Source: an uncultured Dehalococcoidia bacterium
Lineage (GTDB): Bacteria > Chloroflexota > Dehalococcoidia > Lucifugimonadales > UBA1123
Direction of reading: 5' to 3'
Assembly (NCBI GenBank): GCA_951812505.1
Contig: CATOSI010000001.1
Span: forward strand, 921,273 to 985,272
DNA: 64,000 nt
Shown: positions 41,116 through 50,783 of the stretch, piece by piece
How positions within the stretch are numbered: the stretch's first letter is position 1
Layout: each line of letters starts with the position of its first letter
Program-made: the position numbers and the translations under genes
The notes under the pieces: model-generated
What the model was told of the DNA's origin: nothing
The model's input: only the letters and a program-made list of their open reading frames with translations
Databases searched by the model: none

Positions 41116-42630
41116 TCACTGCCCGGTAAAGTGCTCTGCAATCGCGTCTGCCAGACTGTAGGTGGCAGCTACTCTAGAAACTATATCAACTTTCAATCCG
41201 TAACTGCTAGCCGTCGCTGCCGTTACCGGTCCGATGCACGCTACCGTGACGCCGGACAGCAGCGACACGTCATGGTCCAGCAGCCTTAGCAGGTTCGTAA
41301 CGGTGGACGAACTGGTAAATGTAATCGCGTCCACGCCCTGGCATATCGCCTCTCTCAGCGCAGTGATCGCTCCATCGGGCGTCACCGTTCGGTAGGCTTC
41401 CACCTCGCTCACGATGGCTCCGTTGGAGCGCAAACTGTCCGGGAATTGGGTCGTTGCGATGTCAGACCTCGGAAGTAGTATCCGTTTGCCGCCGACTCCA
41501 TATTCGACAAGCGCCGACGCGAGTCCATTCGACGTTGCCCTGTCCGGCATCAGATCGGCCCTCACGCCTCTATTCAGCAACTCGGACGATGTCGCCCGCC
41601 CCACCGCAGCCACCTTAACGGGGTGGAAGGCTCTCATGTCCATACCGGTCTCCATGAGTCTGCCGCACACGGCGCTCACTGCATTCGCGCTGGTGAACGC
41701 AACCCAGTCGAATTCGGACAATTTCCGCAGATAAGAGTCGAGTTCAGTGAAATCTTCCAGGGTACGGATTTCTATAGTGGGTATCTCCACAGGGTAGGCG
41801 CCCAGTTCCGCGAGACGTGCCGACAGGACGCTTGCCTGCGTTCTTGACCTCGTTACCATAATGCGGCGACCGAAGAGCGGCAGTTCCTCGTACCAATTCA
41901 GGCGCTCATGCAGTCGGGCCACTTCTCCCACGACAATGACTGCGGGCGCTCCAAGTCCGGCCCGCTCTGCCGAAATCACAATACCGTCCAGGCGACCGGA
42001 GACGGATTTCTGGTCTGCCGTCGCTCCACGGCTCACAATCGCGGCCGGCGTATCCCGTGGTTTGCCGGCGGCGATGAGCGCGGATACTATCTCCTCGGCC
42101 CTACTCCAGCCCATCAGGATGACCAGCGTCCCGGGCATACGCGCGACCGCTGACCAGTCGGTATCCATTTCCGGTCTGCCCAGCGCGACGTTACCCGTAA
42201 TGACAGTAAACCCGGAAGCGTGGTCTCTGTGTGTAAGCGGTATTCCAGCGTAGGCCGGAACCGCGACCGCGGAAGTGACGCCCGGCGAAATCTCATAGGG
42301 AATTCTCGCATTCCGCAGCGCCTCCGCTTCTTCACCGCCCCTGCCGAATATAAAAGGGTCTCCACCCTTCAGCCGGACTACTCGCTTGCCTTCGCCGGCC
42401 CTTTCAATAAGCAATTCACTGATGTTCGCCTGGGTCTGCCCGCGTCCGCCCGGAAATTTTCCCGCGTCCACCAACTCAACATCAGGCCTGCAATGGTCGA
42501 GGAGTCGCATGTCAATCAGCCGATCATGCACCACCACGTCGGCATTCCTGAGAAGACGCAGTCCTCTGAGAGTAAGGAGTTCCGGGTCGCCCGGACCCGC
42601 TCCAACAAGATACACCCTTCCCTCGTTCAC
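41116..42630 (-). CDS. cobA-hemD: Fused uroporphyrinogen-III C-methyltransferase / uroporphyrinogen-III synthase
   Basis: In this 504-residue chain the N-terminal ~245 residues are a SAM-dependent precorrin-2-forming methyltransferase. Its motifs are VYLVGAGPGDPELLTLRG, the core GDPFIFGRGGEEAEAL, PAYAGIPLTHRDHASGF and VILMGWSRAEEI. The C-terminal ~240 residues are a HemD-type synthase (RIMVTRSRTQAS, GVDAITFTSSSTV). It both closes the ring (uro'gen III) and starts siroheme/cobalamin. Such fusions are well known. It overlaps hemC at its start by 4 nt. Confidence 0.93.
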   Translation of the reverse strand: MNEGRVYLVGAGPGDPELLTLRGLRLLRNADVVVHDRLIDMRLLDHCRPDVELVDAGKFPGGRGQTQANISELLIERAGEGKRVVRLKGGDPFIFGRGGEEAEALRNARIPYEISPGVTSAVAVPAYAGIPLTHRDHASGFTVITGNVALGRPEMDTDWSAVARMPGTLVILMGWSRAEEIVSALIAAGKPRDTPAAIVSRGATADQKSVSGRLDGIVISAERAGLGAPAVIVVGEVARLHERLNWYEELPLFGRRIMVTRSRTQASVLSARLAELGAYPVEIPTIEIRTLEDFTELDSYLRKLSEFDWVAFTSANAVSAVCGRLMETGMDMRAFHPVKVAAVGRATSSELLNRGVRADLMPDRATSNGLASALVEYGVGGKRILLPRSDIATTQFPDSLRSNGAIVSEVEAYRTVTPDGAITALREAICQGVDAITFTSSSTVTNLLRLLDHDVSLLSGVTVACIGPVTAATASSYGLKVDIVSRVAATYSLADAIAEHFTGQ

Positions 42631-43553
42631 AGCCCGCGCTCCCCATAGACAATCGCGTCCGCTCCAGTTTCCAGCAGCGAACGCGCAGCCTCGCGGCCCG
42701 CCGACACGGGATCCACATCCGACGCCTCAACTCGCTTTCTGTATATCTGAGAGCCGTCCGGCAAGCAGGCCATCATAGTGATCCGTAGTTTCCCGCCACT
42801 TGGTACGGCGTAAGCCGCCACCGGTACGCGACATCCGCCTCCAATGAAGTCAACGAATGCGCGCTCCGCGGTAACGGCTGCCCACGTAGAGGCGTGATTA
42901 ACGGCCCCGACCATCTCGCGCATCCGCTCGTCCCCCACACGCGTCTCGACCGCTAGCGCGCCCTGTCCCGCGTCCGGCACGCACAGCTCCGGGTCCAGAA
43001 TATCGGTCGCCTCCCCGATCCGGCCGAGTCGCTCAAGGCCGGCAGCGGCAAGCGCCACTCCGTCCAGGTCATCGCCGCTCACTCTCGACAGTCGCGTATC
43101 TACATTGCCACGGATGGGCACAATCTCGATGTCCGAACGCGCGGCAAGAAGTTGACCTGATCTCCTGGGACTGCTGGTGCCCAATCTCGCGCCAGATGGT
43201 AATTCGTAAAACCCCGCGTTCAGCCTGTTGACAATCAAATCGCGCGCGTCTTTTCGTTTCGGGTATGCGGGGATTACAAGACCTTCAGGTAGTGTCGTCG
43301 GCATGTCCTTCGCCGAGTGGACTGCCATGTCGATTCGCCCGTCCAGCAGCCACTCCTCCACTCCCTTGGCGAACGCACCTCGCCCCAGACTCAGAAGTGG
43401 CGCGCTCTTTCTGCGGTCGCCGACCGGGGTTATACGCACAACCTCGAAGACAGCCTCGGGCCAAGCCTTGCTCAGCGCGGACAACACTTCCTCAGTCTGC
43501 GCTATTGCCAGCGCGCTTCCCCGTGTGCCGACCCTAACCGTTCGCCTCTTCAT
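42627..43553 (-). CDS. hemC: Hydroxymethylbilane synthase (porphobilinogen deaminase)
   Basis: This 308-residue enzyme polymerises four porphobilinogens. It starts MKRRTVRVGTRGSALAIAQ. It has the catalytic Asp in VHSAKDMPT and the arginine-rich LGTSSPRRSGQL, and carries its dipyrromethane cofactor on the cysteine in FIGGGCRVPVAAY. The ATG at 43553 matches the family start; the frame stays open 107 codons further without meaning. It begins 6 nt after the preceding gene's stop. Confidence 0.97.
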   Translation of the reverse strand: MKRRTVRVGTRGSALAIAQTEEVLSALSKAWPEAVFEVVRITPVGDRRKSAPLLSLGRGAFAKGVEEWLLDGRIDMAVHSAKDMPTTLPEGLVIPAYPKRKDARDLIVNRLNAGFYELPSGARLGTSSPRRSGQLLAARSDIEIVPIRGNVDTRLSRVSGDDLDGVALAAAGLERLGRIGEATDILDPELCVPDAGQGALAVETRVGDERMREMVGAVNHASTWAAVTAERAFVDFIGGGCRVPVAAYAVPSGGKLRITMMACLPDGSQIYRKRVEASDVDPVSAGREAARSLLETGADAIVYGERGL

Positions 43554-43558
43554 GGCAG

Positions 43559-44200
43559 TTAAAGCGGCTCCGAGCGGGCCAACAGACCTTCCAATAGTGT
43601 GTCGTAGGCTCTCTCGGACTGACCGGACTGCACCGTGTCGAGAAGGTCTTCCGTAATGCACATCTGCCAGTGGTCGGGAGGCACGCGCAGACCCCTGCGC
43701 CTCAGTTCTGCCCTGGCATCCGAAAGCACGGGCGCGAGGTCGGCATACTCGAGTATCCGGCTGGACTCCAGTTTCTCTCTGAACGTGCGCGCAAGCGCGG
43801 GGCTCGCACCGCCGGTCGAGGTCGCCACCGTTACCTCTCCCCTTCGTGCCACCGACGGAGCTATGAATGTACATAGATGGGTCACGTCAACCACATTCAG
43901 GATGACGTTGCGCTCCTCGGCCTCCCTGGATATTCGCTCGTCCATAGCGGAGTCGCCTGTATTGGCTATCGCGATGAATGCGCGCGCCAGATCGCCGTCC
44001 CTGTACTCTCGCCTTATCCATTCCACCTCGCCGGCGTCCGCGAGATGCTGTACATTCGTGGTAACGTGGGAGCTAATCACGACCACCTTCGCGTCGCACT
44101 CGAGCAGCTTCACGACCTTTTCCTCGCCGAGTTCGCCGCCGCCTATAACGACGCAGTCTCGGCCCCGGACGTCTATGAAGGCGGGATAATATCTCGGCAC
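43559..44200 (-). CDS. Precorrin-2 dehydrogenase / sirohydrochlorin ferrochelatase (MET8/CysG-N type)
   Basis: This 213-residue protein makes siroheme from precorrin-2. The NAD-binding GGGELGEEKVVKLLE is near the N-terminus, followed by the helical dimerisation part with VATSTGGASPALARTFREKLE. It corresponds to Met8p or the N-terminal part of CysG; the methyltransferase activity is on the neighbouring CobA-HemD protein. First gene of the tetrapyrrole operon. The cluster order is MET8-hemC-cobA/hemD-hemB. Confidence 0.92.
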   Translation of the reverse strand: MPRYYPAFIDVRGRDCVVIGGGELGEEKVVKLLECDAKVVVISSHVTTNVQHLADAGEVEWIRREYRDGDLARAFIAIANTGDSAMDERISREAEERNVILNVVDVTHLCTFIAPSVARRGEVTVATSTGGASPALARTFREKLESSRILEYADLAPVLSDARAELRRRGLRVPPDHWQMCITEDLLDTVQSGQSERAYDTLLEGLLARSEPL

Positions 44201-44345
44201 GGCCTACCACTCCTGAATCTCGCGAGTTGACGCCTACATTATAGCCCAGACATACGCGCAACCCAAAAGAACAGCCGTCTTATCCCAGGGCCTTTTCGTT
44301 TTCTTCCCGTCATTCCACCAAGGGAGACCTTTGCATAACTACCGT

Positions 44346-44367
44346 CATTCCCGCGAAAAGGCGGGAA
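44346..44367. repeat. ATTCCCG-type palindromic repeat, copy 4 (reverse orientation)
   Basis: TTCCCGC (44348-44354) pairs with GCGGGAA (44361-44367). It is preceded by CGTCA, the reverse of the GACGA that follows the copies at 8302, 10032 and 16467. Confidence 0.6.
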
Positions 44368-44640
44368 CCCCGAAGGGCTCGCCGCCAGGCAATCCAGGGG
44401 TGGGGGTAGGCTTCTACATGGCAAAACTAGCTGGACGCCGTACTACGATTATGTCAGACAGGATAATGAAGAGACCCTGTGTCATATCCTAGACAGCACA
44501 AGTTCCCGATTTACTATACAGCCATCCCCCCAATACGCTACAATACATCCATGAAGAACAAATCTTCTGGCACTGGATATATAAATAAGAATTTATACTG
44601 ACGAGAAATCGGACCATAGAGATTTCTCTCCATAGCGAAC

Positions 44641-44720
44641 GCAGGGCGACGCAGGGCAAACTCAGGGCAAAATCGCCCCCTGTACATGCCTGTGACTCGC
44701 CTGTTTCTGCCCTGTACAAT
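44641..44720 (+). promoter_or_regulatory. CAGGGC/CCCTGTACA repeats over the putative pcm promoter
   Basis: GCAGGGC, GCAGGGC and TCAGGGC occur in tandem from 44641 to 44668. CCCTGTACA occurs twice at 44678-44686 and 44710-44718, 32 nt apart. The second overlaps a TACAAT (44715-44720) with a weak GTGACT 17 nt upstream, which would start transcription just before the pcm ATG. These could be operator sites. Confidence 0.35.
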
Positions 44721-44735
44721 CATAAATCAGACTAT

Positions 44736-45413
44736 ATGAATCCCAGCCAAATGACAGAAACCGAACACGCCAGGCAAAACCTGCTAAGTAAGCTCGCGGA
44801 CGATGTCTCCGACAGCCGCGTGCTGGACGCCATTCGCCGCGTCCCCAGAGAGCGGTTCGTCACACCTGCGACCGCCGATCTCGCCTACCAGGACATCGCG
44901 CTTCCGATTCCCGCCGGCCAGACCATCTCGCAGCCGACGATGGTCGCTATCATGGTCGCCGAACTCGAACTTCGGATGTCGGACAAGGTGCTGGAGATTG
45001 GCGCCGGAAGCGGTTACCAGGCCGCGATTCTCTCAGAGCTTGCAAGAGAGGTTATTACGCTGGAGCGCATTCCAGAACTCGCAGAATCCGCTCGGTCTGT
45101 TCTCTCCAAGCTCGGATACCGGAATGTACGTGTCGAACTGGCCGGACCACGGCTCGGAAGAGAAGAGGACGCTCCGTACAACGCCATTATCGTAGCCGCC
45201 GCCGCTCCCAGACTGCCTTTGTCGCTATTGGACCAAATGGAACCCGGCGGAAGACTGGTCGTTCCGGTCGGCGACAGGCTTGAACAGACGCTAATTAAGG
45301 TCGTCAAGGGCGCGGAAGGCTTCACAACGCGAACGGTCACCGCGTGCCGATTCGTTCCGCTCATAGCGGAAGACGCATGGCCCGACGACAGCGCCGTCTC
45401 TACGGTGTTGTAA
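44736..45413 (+). CDS. pcm: Protein-L-isoaspartate O-methyltransferase
   Basis: This 225-residue SAM-dependent repair enzyme methylates isoaspartyl residues in damaged proteins. The family signature LPIPAGQTISQPTMVA precedes the SAM motif LEIGAGSGYQAAIL, then VITLERIPELAE, YNAIIVAAAAPRLP and GGRLVVPVGD. The length is typical. The ATG at 44736 is the first in frame. It is 71 nt ahead of gatB, perhaps in a separate unit. Confidence 0.94.
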   Translation: MNPSQMTETEHARQNLLSKLADDVSDSRVLDAIRRVPRERFVTPATADLAYQDIALPIPAGQTISQPTMVAIMVAELELRMSDKVLEIGAGSGYQAAILSELAREVITLERIPELAESARSVLSKLGYRNVRVELAGPRLGREEDAPYNAIIVAAAAPRLPLSLLDQMEPGGRLVVPVGDRLEQTLIKVVKGAEGFTTRTVTACRFVPLIAEDAWPDDSAVSTVL

Positions 45414-45484
45414 ACCTCATATTACGTTAAATATACTGGTTAACGATTACACCACCATATCAATCAGGCAAGGTCCCACTATCA

Positions 45485-46954
45485 ATGAAATACGAAGTTG
45501 TAATCGGGCTTGAGGTACACGCCCAGCTTTTGACCCAAAGCAAGATGTTCTGCTCATGCAGCGCCGCGTACCAGGACGCCGACCCGAACACGGTCGTATG
45601 TCCCGTGTGCATGGGAATGCCCGGAGTTCTTCCAGTCATAAACAGGAAGGCAGTGGAGCACGTCATAAGAACGGGCCTGGCCCTGAACTGCGACATCGCC
45701 GGTTACACGAAATTCGATAGAAAGAACTACCCCTACCCCGACCTTATGAAGGGATACCAGATTTCGCAGTACGACCTGCCAATCGCCTCCAACGGCAGCC
45801 TCCCAATCGAAGTTGACGGCGTGGAACGAGCGGCTGGAGTGACCCGTGTACATCTGGAAGAGGACGTAGCTCGCCTGCTGCACCGCACCGAGGACTACGG
45901 CGAGGGATACTCACTCCTGGACGTCAACCGGGCCGGCGTTCCACTAATGGAGATTGTGGGAGAGCCTGATCTCCGAAGCGCGGAAGAAGCGCGCGCCTAC
46001 CTGATGCAGCTACATTCCATCCTCCAGTACATCGGCGTCAGCACCGCCAATATGGAGGAGGGCAACTTCCGGTGCGACGCCAATATCAGCGTTCGCCCGG
46101 AGGGCGAGAGCCGGCTTGGCACCAAGGTCGAGATCAAGAACATGAACAGCTTCCGCTCCGTATTCCGTGCCCTGGAGTACGAAGCAGAGAGACAGGTCTC
46201 GGTCCTGGAGGACGGCGGCCGGATCGCACAGGAGACACGCGGCTGGGTAGAGGCGGATGCCAAGACCGTATCCCAGAGAACAAAAGAGGGAGCGTCCGAC
46301 TACCGCTACTTCCCCGAACCCGACCTGCCGCCGCTCCGCATTTCACGCCAGTGGGTACAGGAAATCGGCGCGTCGCTGCCCGAACTTCCACACCATCGCA
46401 GACTGCGTTTCGTCGAAGAACTGGAGTTGCCCGCCTATGACGCCGCGCTGCTTACAGTGAGTCAGCCCACCGCGGACTACTTCGAGAGAGTCCTTGACTC
46501 GGGCCCGTCCCCGGCTAACACATCTTTCGCCAAGGCCGTGAGCAACTGGATGCTCGGCGAGATGGCTCGACTGATCAATCAGAGCGGCGGGCATATATCG
46601 AATGTCAAAATCGAGCCTGGGCAACTAGCCGAACTTCAGACAATGGTTGACGACGGAACGCTCAGTTCCACAATGGCAAAGACGGTATTCGAGAAGATGT
46701 TCGAGAGCGGTGACAGTCCCAGGGAAATAGCGCAGGCGGAGGGTCTATCGCAGATTTCCGATGCCGACGCTGTGCTCGTCGCCGTTCAGCAGGCGATATC
46801 GGACAATCCGGGTCCAGTACAGGAATACCTTGACGGCAAGCAGCAGGTTATGGGATTCATCATTGGACAGGTTATGAAGGCCACGCGCGGGAAGGCAAAC
46901 CCGCGAGTCGCCAGCCAGCTTGTCAGAGAGAACCTGGAGGCCATGCGCGAATGA
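45485..46954 (+). CDS. gatB: Aspartyl/glutamyl-tRNA(Asn/Gln) amidotransferase subunit B
   Basis: This 489-residue subunit of GatCAB converts Glu-tRNA-Gln or Asp-tRNA-Asn to the amidated form. Landmarks are [62 protein letters not shown] and the C-terminal YqeY-like helical domain. gatC and gatA are not in the window. Its stop overlaps the yvcK start by 4 nt. Confidence 0.97.
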   Translation: MKYEVVIGLEVHAQLLTQSKMFCSCSAAYQDADPNTVVCPVCMGMPGVLPVINRKAVEHVIRTGLALNCDIAGYTKFDRKNYPYPDLMKGYQISQYDLPIASNGSLPIEVDGVERAAGVTRVHLEEDVARLLHRTEDYGEGYSLLDVNRAGVPLMEIVGEPDLRSAEEARAYLMQLHSILQYIGVSTANMEEGNFRCDANISVRPEGESRLGTKVEIKNMNSFRSVFRALEYEAERQVSVLEDGGRIAQETRGWVEADAKTVSQRTKEGASDYRYFPEPDLPPLRISRQWVQEIGASLPELPHHRRLRFVEELELPAYDAALLTVSQPTADYFERVLDSGPSPANTSFAKAVSNWMLGEMARLINQSGGHISNVKIEPGQLAELQTMVDDGTLSSTMAKTVFEKMFESGDSPREIAQAEGLSQISDADAVLVAVQQAISDNPGPVQEYLDGKQQVMGFIIGQVMKATRGKANPRVASQLVRENLEAMRE

Positions 46955-48261
46955 ACCCGCGCAATTTCGGAACCGGACCCGAATCGAACGGCTCTATCGC
47001 CTCGCGAGCGAGAATCTTCCTCCGCCTGTTGTATCCGGGCGTAGGGCTCAAACGATGGGCCGCTTTCGGAGCGATTGGAGTCATCATCTGCTCAATCGGA
47101 ATGGCGTTCCTGCTCAGGAAGCTGTTCGCTCTGCCATTTCCCGACTTTCTGCCCTGGTACTTCGAGGGATTCCTGATGCTCGGTGTGGGCGGTGGATTCA
47201 TACTTGTTTCGATGTACGGCTTTTACAGGGCGCTCACCCCCTTCATGGCGCGGTCCCAGCCGATTGACTCACTAGCCGACTCGATTTACAACCGATGGCA
47301 CCGGGGCAGAGGCCCCAGGATCGTAACAATAGGCGGCGGCACCGGTCTTTCCGTTCTGCTTAGGGGCCTGCGTGAATACACAGACAACCTGACGGCAGTC
47401 ATTACCGTCGCTGATGACGGTGGAAGTTCGGGTCGGCTCAGGCGCGAACTTGGTGTGGTGCCTCCGGGTGACTTCCGTAATTGCCTGGTCGCGATGTCCG
47501 AGGACGAGTCGCTGTTGGCGGAACTCTTTCAGTACAGGTTCGAGGAAGGCGACGGACTGAAGGGACACAGCTTCGGCAACCTGTTCATAGTCGCAATGGC
47601 GAACGTAACCGACGGCTTCGACCAGGCGCTTGTCGAGTCCAGCCGCGTATTGGCTGTGCGTGGCAGAGTCGTGCCCGCAACGACATCCAACCTCCACCTG
47701 TCCGCCCGATTCAAAGACGGAAGCGTCGTCAATGGCGAATCCCGTATCACTCAGCACAGCGGCGAGATCGAGCGTCTGATGATCGAACCGCAGGAGGCCG
47801 CGGCCCATCCCCTCGCCGTTCGAGCGATATCCGAAGCCGAACTTGTGGTCATCGGACCCGGCAGCCTGTATTCGAGCATTCTGCCCAATCTTCTTGTTAA
47901 CGGCATCTCCGAGGCGATCAGAAGCACAACGGCGACCGTAGTGTATGTATGCAACGTGGCGACTCAGGTCGGCGAAACGGGTGGGTACACTCTCGCCGAA
48001 CACGTCGAGGCTCTGCGCAATCACACCTTCGAGGAAATAGCCGACTACGTTGTCGGAAACAGTAACCCTCCGGACCTCGGAGACCGATTCGAGGGCGAAG
48101 GCGTCTTCCACGACGGCAGACCGCTCAAGAACGCGACGATTCTCCTCTCAGATTTGGTTGACGACTCACATCCGGTGCGCCACGACTCGGTCAAGCTGGC
48201 AGAGGCAATCATGCAAATTCATGGCGCTAGCGACGGGCGACTTTCGGCTGCTGCGGTGTAA
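46951..48261 (+). CDS. yvcK: YvcK/CofD-family gluconeogenesis factor
   Basis: In this 436-residue protein the first ~105 residues contain two membrane segments not present in B. subtilis YvcK. The CofD-like domain then starts at [19 protein letters not shown]. It continues with [43 protein letters not shown] and [15 protein letters not shown]. YvcK homologs bind UDP-GlcNAc and adjust carbon use and cell-wall metabolism. The N-terminal membrane anchor is seen in some Chloroflexota and actinobacterial forms. Confidence 0.9.
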   Translation: MNPRNFGTGPESNGSIASRARIFLRLLYPGVGLKRWAAFGAIGVIICSIGMAFLLRKLFALPFPDFLPWYFEGFLMLGVGGGFILVSMYGFYRALTPFMARSQPIDSLADSIYNRWHRGRGPRIVTIGGGTGLSVLLRGLREYTDNLTAVITVADDGGSSGRLRRELGVVPPGDFRNCLVAMSEDESLLAELFQYRFEEGDGLKGHSFGNLFIVAMANVTDGFDQALVESSRVLAVRGRVVPATTSNLHLSARFKDGSVVNGESRITQHSGEIERLMIEPQEAAAHPLAVRAISEAELVVIGPGSLYSSILPNLLVNGISEAIRSTTATVVYVCNVATQVGETGGYTLAEHVEALRNHTFEEIADYVVGNSNPPDLGDRFEGEGVFHDGRPLKNATILLSDLVDDSHPVRHDSVKLAEAIMQIHGASDGRLSAAAV

Positions 48262-48320
48262 CGTCCCACATAAGAATTAGAACGTATTATTAGCTAGGAA
48301 ACGGGAGCTCTGAACAGGAA

Positions 48321-48548
48321 ATGGAACTGGCCCTAAACATTGCTCACATAATTGTATCGGTCCTCTTGGTAACCATAATCCTTCTCCAAGTGAAGGGACA
48401 GGGCACCGGCCTGTTCGGTGCCGCCGACAACTCATTCAGAACGCGGCGCGGGTTCGAGTTGGCGTTGTTCAGGTTTACCATTGGCCTGATAGTGGTATTC
48501 ATCGCGCTCTCGATAGTGAGCGCGAGTAACCTCATCAACCTGACGTGA
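48321..48548 (+). CDS. secG: Preprotein translocase subunit SecG
   Basis: The 75-residue protein has two membrane segments (IAHIIVSVLLVTIILLQVKG and RFTIGLIVVFIALSIVSAS) with the family's GTGLFGAADNSFRTRRG loop between them. It is part of the SecYEG channel. Its stop overlaps the next gene's GTG start by 4 nt. Confidence 0.93.
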   Translation: MELALNIAHIIVSVLLVTIILLQVKGQGTGLFGAADNSFRTRRGFELALFRFTIGLIVVFIALSIVSASNLINLT

Positions 48549-49402
48549 GTCGCCCAACCATCACGCTCACGACTGATTTTGGAATAAGCGACGCATACGT
48601 CGCCGCGATGAAGGGCGTGATACTCAGTATCTGCGCGAACGCGACGATTGTGGACGTATCGCACGAGATCGAGCGCCACAATGTCACGGAAGCCGCCTAC
48701 GTTCTTGCCTCTGCTTCCGAATATTACCCCAGCGGCACTGTCCACGTAGCTGTCGTTGATCCCGGTGTCGGCTCTTCCAGAAGAGCACTAATTCTCCAGA
48801 CCCCGCGCGGCACATACGTATCTCCTGACAACGGCACGCTGACCCACATCCTGAACGAATGCGGGGCGTGTATCACAAATACGGAATCGCGTATGTCCTC
48901 CGAAATGGTTGAGGTGCCGGAAGGCTGCCGCGCATTTCATTTGGACAAGCCGGAGTATTGGCTTCCTAATGTAACTCGCACCTTCCATGGACGAGATATA
49001 TTCGCCCCGACCGCAGCCCGTCTCGCGGACGGAGTACCGGCATCCGACCTTGGATCACCAGTTCATTCGATGGTATGTCTGCCGACGCCCTCGTTCCATT
49101 CGGCTGAGAATACAACAACCGGGGTTGTCGTACACATTGATACATACGGAAATCTCATCACCAACATCCCACCGGAGGCCACGCAAGACAACCCGGAGAT
49201 ACGTATTTCGGGGCACGTCATAAGGGGATTGAGCGAGTCCTATGCGGATGCTACAGGCGATCTGCTCGCGATTATCGGAAGCCGCAGCACGCTCGAAATT
49301 GCCGTCGGAGAGGGCGACGCGCGGACATTCCTAAACGCGTCAATCGGAGACAGGGTTGTCGTCGAACGACGCGGGACTAACCCCAGGCCTTGCCGGGATT
49401 GA
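48545..49402 (+). CDS. SAM hydroxide adenosyltransferase (DUF62 family)
   Basis: This 285-residue protein starts ITLTTDFGISDAYVAAMKGV, the N-terminal signature of SAM hydrolases/halogenases that displace methionine from SAM with water (or halide). VHVAVVDPGVGSSRRAL, YVSPDNGTLTHI and YGNLITNIP follow. The fluorinase/chlorinase-specific insertion is absent, so hydroxide adenosyltransferase (SAM to adenosine + methionine) is likely. GTG start at 48545. Its 3' end overlaps the convergent GlcD-like gene by 26 nt. Confidence 0.9.
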   Translation: MSRPTITLTTDFGISDAYVAAMKGVILSICANATIVDVSHEIERHNVTEAAYVLASASEYYPSGTVHVAVVDPGVGSSRRALILQTPRGTYVSPDNGTLTHILNECGACITNTESRMSSEMVEVPEGCRAFHLDKPEYWLPNVTRTFHGRDIFAPTAARLADGVPASDLGSPVHSMVCLPTPSFHSAENTTTGVVVHIDTYGNLITNIPPEATQDNPEIRISGHVIRGLSESYADATGDLLAIIGSRSTLEIAVGEGDARTFLNASIGDRVVVERRGTNPRPCRD

Positions 49403-50783
49403 GTATTCCTGCCGGGTCCAATGCCCTTTTGATTCTGTGGGCAGCGGACATGCCGGTTCCCAGTTCTGCTTCCATCAGATGAGCCAGCTTCAATCCGACC
49501 CCGTGGCAGTATTCCATCGAGCCGCCCATTGACTGCGCCAGGGTCAGCACTCTATCAACTGTCCGCCCAAGATTTGCGCCGTCATCACCGTTCTCGCTCC
49601 CTGAAATCAGGAATGAAAAGAATTCCGGCCTGCCCCAAACCGACCACTCCCTTACTTCTACACCCTCGTTGGACAGAAGCCTCTCACACTTCCTGCGGTA
49701 CTCCAACACCTTACTTACAGGTAGAGCGACGTGTAAATAATCCATCCTGTACGCCGACCTGCTCTTTCGCGCATCGTCAGGACCTTCACTCTCCAGAACG
49801 TTTCGCTTATAGCGCAGCGCCGACGCATGGCGGTTGGTCCAATAGCGCCGTACGTGCGCTTCGCTCCCGCGCCTGCCATCGTGCCGTGAGCAGATAGCAG
49901 TCGTATCCGACACATACGCATCCACGCGCTTCTCGCTCCCCTCGAATGCCAGGTAGAGTGTCGCGGTTTCGCGTCCGCCGGAGCCGTCTGATGCCAGTTC
50001 ATCGCCATAGTCCATAACGGTCGGCCTGAGACCCTGTCCATACACCTCGTTAATGGCTTCGAATCCCGAATCGAATTCAGGAAAGTCAAAGCAAAGCATC
50101 TCCCAAGTGACCGGCACTCGGAAGGCTTGGACTGTGGCTTCAGCGATTACTCCAAGACTTCCTTCCGTCCCGATGAAGACGTGGTTCAGGGAGGATCCGA
50201 AGAGCGCTTCCGGGACTGCTCGCGTCTCTACAATCTCGCCATCGCCGAGTACGACTCGCAGACCAAGAACCTGGTCTCCCATCGCGCCGTGGCCGGAAGC
50301 CGTGTATCCGACGCCATTCGTGGAAATAGCGCCTCCTATGGTCGCAATGGGTCGGCTCCACGGATCGTGCCCCAGCCTGAGTCTGTTCGCCGCAAGCGCG
50401 CGATGCGCATTCTCCAGGACAGTGCCGGATTGAAAGGCACCTGTCCTGCTATCCGCATCCACCTTCAGAATACGGTTCATGCGCTGCGTGTTCAGAACTA
50501 TCCCTGAGTCAATCGCTGTCGCGGCGCCCATGACGCCGGTTCCCCTGCCATATGGCACAACCGGCAGGGAGTTTCGAGTAGCGTACTCGAGAGTCTTCGA
50601 GATTCCGTCGGCGCTCTCGGGCGATACGACCGCACTAGCGCGCTCGTTCAGACGAGGAGCCGAATGAAAAGCCCTGTACACTCCGAGCGCGTCTCCACCG
50701 TATCGCAGAAGGTCGGCCTCATCGGACGCTACCGCTCCCCGTCCAAGCAATGCGGTCAGATCCTTCACAAGCGCCTTTTGCAT
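49377..50783 (-). CDS. FAD-linked oxidase (GlcD/D-lactate dehydrogenase-like)
   Basis: This 468-residue flavoenzyme of the PCMH type has the FAD-pyrophosphate motif NSLPVVPYGRGTGVMG, then GLRLGHDPWSRPIATIGGAISTNGVGYTASGHG and GSLGVIAEATVQAF. The C-terminal domain ends with RIKRALDPAGILNPGKAW. It oxidises a 2-hydroxy acid such as glycolate or D-lactate. The ATG at 50783 overlaps the stop of the HD-domain gene. No GlcE/GlcF subunit lies beside it. Confidence 0.92.
   Translation of the reverse strand: MQKALVKDLTALLGRGAVASDEADLLRYGGDALGVYRAFHSAPRLNERASAVVSPESADGISKTLEYATRNSLPVVPYGRGTGVMGAATAIDSGIVLNTQRMNRILKVDADSRTGAFQSGTVLENAHRALAANRLRLGHDPWSRPIATIGGAISTNGVGYTASGHGAMGDQVLGLRVVLGDGEIVETRAVPEALFGSSLNHVFIGTEGSLGVIAEATVQAFRVPVTWEMLCFDFPEFDSGFEAINEVYGQGLRPTVMDYGDELASDGSGGRETATLYLAFEGSEKRVDAYVSDTTAICSRHDGRRGSEAHVRRYWTNRHASALRYKRNVLESEGPDDARKSRSAYRMDYLHVALPVSKVLEYRRKCERLLSNEGVEVREWSVWGRPEFFSFLISGSENGDDGANLGRTVDRVLTLAQSMGGSMEYCHGVGLKLAHLMEAELGTGMSAAHRIKRALDPAGILNPGKAWG

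Larger units (their letters stand above)
44201..44735. other. Intergenic gap of 535 nt
   Basis: This is the divergent region between the siroheme gene and pcm. It holds a reverse-oriented copy of the ATTCCCG repeat at 44348-44367 and AT-rich sequence at 44560-44600. The CAGGGC-type repeats are at 44641-44718. No convincing gene is seen; one 76-codon frame on the minus strand lacks any protein-like pattern. Confidence 0.7.

Noticed and set aside
44489..44719. Minus-strand 76-codon frame in the pcm upstream gap
   Set aside because: Composition and pattern are unlike protein, and the repeats explain part of it.
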